Shown here in pieces: positions 63,261 to 64,000 of a DNA stretch of 64,000 nucleotides. Positions within the stretch are counted from its first letter, which is position 1; every line of letters begins with the position of its first letter. The DNA comes from Nonomuraea muscovyensis. GTDB lineage: Bacteria; Actinomycetota; Actinomycetes; Streptosporangiales; Streptosporangiaceae. The notes under the pieces were generated by a model. It saw only the letters and a list, made by a program, of their open reading frames with translations, made no database searches and was not told the DNA's origin. The translations under genes and the position numbers were made by a program. The stretch covers positions 2,790,001-2,854,000 of the forward strand of contig NZ_JACHJB010000002.1 of assembly GCF_014207745.1 (NCBI RefSeq). Reading direction: 5' to 3'.

Positions 63261-63731
63261 ATGCCGGACGAAAGCCACGGACCGGGCGGCGCGCCTCTCG
63301 GGGACGAGCAGTTGTCGAGCCTGCTGGGCAGCCAGCGGTTCGGCGCGCTGGCGACCGGCACGGGCGGCGGCCGCCCCCACGTGTCCACGGTCCGGTACGC
63401 CTGGGACCCCGCCCAGCGGGTGGTGCGGATCTCGACGACCGCCGACCGGCTCAAGGTGGGCCGGCTGCACGAGGACCCGCGCGGCGCCCTCTACGTGGCC
63501 AGCGACGACTTCGGGTCGTTCGCGGTGGCCGAGGGCCTGGCGGAGCTGTCGCCGGTGAGCACCGAGCCGGGCGACGAGGTGAGCCGGGAGCTGCTGGCCC
63601 TGCGGCCGGAGCCCCGCGACGCGGCGGAGGAGGCCGCGTACCTGCGGCGGATGGTCGCCGACCGGCGCATGGTGATCAGGTTGCGGGTGACGCGGCTGTA
63701 CGGGACCGTGGTCCCGGCCACCCGACCCTGA
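63261..63731 (+). CDS. PPOX-class F420/FMN-dependent oxidoreductase-like protein
   Basis: 156 residues, a single split-barrel domain: SQRFGALATGTGGGRPHVSTVRYAWD and LKVGRLHEDPRGALYVASDDF match the Rv1155-type F420-binding group, including the pattern for the deazaflavin site. F420 is common in actinomycetes. The physiological substrate is unknown. ATG 63261 has GGGAGG 11 nt upstream. Confidence 0.85.
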   Translation: MPDESHGPGGAPLGDEQLSSLLGSQRFGALATGTGGGRPHVSTVRYAWDPAQRVVRISTTADRLKVGRLHEDPRGALYVASDDFGSFAVAEGLAELSPVSTEPGDEVSRELLALRPEPRDAAEEAAYLRRMVADRRMVIRLRVTRLYGTVVPATRP

Positions 63732-63736
63732 CCCCC

Positions 63737-64000
63737 TCAGCGCAGCGCCTCGACCGGCTCCATGCGGGCGGCGCGCAGCGCCGGATACAGCCCGGCCAGC
63801 AGCCCCACCACGGCCCCGGCCAGCGGCGCCGCCGCCGCCAGCCGCACGTCCAGCACGGGCGTCCACTGCCGGGCGGCCGAGATCGCCACGATCGCCGCCA
63901 CCCCCAGGCTGGCGCCGATCACCCCGCCCGTCAGCCCGACCAGCGTCGACTCCAGCAGGAACTGGCCCGCGATGTGCCGGCGCGCCGCGCCCAGCGCCCG
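63737..64000 (-). CDS. FtsX-like (MacB-type) ABC permease, C-terminal part (5' end outside window)
   Basis: 88 codons in one open frame to the window end: RALGAARRHIAGQFLLESTLVGL, then the GGVIGASLGVAAIVAISA segment, a final membrane pair and the conserved end YPALRAARMEPVEALR. This is the FtsX domain of MacB/lipoprotein-type ABC transporters. The gene starts beyond the window. Confidence 0.9.
   Translation of the reverse strand, partial: RALGAARRHIAGQFLLESTLVGLTGGVIGASLGVAAIVAISAARQWTPVLDVRLAAAAPLAGAVVGLLAGLYPALRAARMEPVEALR

Overview
The window is about 64 kb of very GC-rich chromosome from a mycelial actinomycete. The evidence is the codon bias (almost every third position is G or C), frequent GTG starts, 4-nt ATGA gene overlaps, and a core block of parE, a small DUF7455 zinc protein and the HrdB-type principal sigma factor, with parC about 13 kb away in convergent orientation. 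From memory, streptomycetes and their relatives carry a similar parC/parE/hrdB neighbourhood. My inference is Streptosporangiales or a close relative (for example a Nonomuraea-like genus). The genus is not proven by anything I can see.

Layout. 1-5.3 kb: end of a PfkB sugar kinase, a broken small secreted-protein gene, a RecQ helicase with a phosphoribosyltransferase-like tail, a membrane protein and a TauD-type dioxygenase with a perfect palindrome upstream. 5.3-22.6 kb: parC and parE enclose an accessory segment. It holds an AraC regulator/VOC protein/UvrA-like ATPase group, a large secreted GH3 glycosidase with a LacI-type operator, another VOC protein, a thioredoxin-fold protein, a beta-carbonic anhydrase behind a structured leader, a quinone-oxidoreductase-like enzyme, an MFS pump and a PtpB-like phosphatase. 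22.8-31.7 kb: DUF7455, a GNAT enzyme, a DUF418 membrane gene split by one in-frame TGA, IS630 debris with a MITE-like element, yaaA, hrdB, a PAS-PAS-GAF-SpoIIE phosphatase and a HhH-GPD repair protein. 31.7-45.3 kb: a conserved unknown protein, a thioesterase with 5-oxoprolinase genes pxpABC, a DHFR-like reductase, PhzF, an AlkZ-like glycosylase, and a complete peptide-type ABC importer operon (permease, permease, fused double ATPase, binding lipoprotein).

45.4-64 kb: a membrane-anchored tandem AAA+ ATPase, a TPR membrane protein, an MFS/DoxX operon behind a near-palindrome, a DMT exporter with a winged-helix regulator, a likely type VII-secreted polymorphic toxin ending in a ParB-like domain, small secreted and zinc proteins, several MFS pumps, an AhpD-like protein, two PPOX flavin-fold proteins, a divergent HxlR/MFS pair with two matching operators, a PrsW protease, and the end of a FtsX-type permease.

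Two features recur throughout. Short tandem repeats (units of about 9-61 bp) appear at about ten places, both between genes and inside genes as multiples of three. Clear intrinsic-terminator hairpins close parC, parE, GH3, DUF7455, hrdB and a small gene at 59.4 kb. I saw no tRNA, rRNA, CRISPR array or replication origin.
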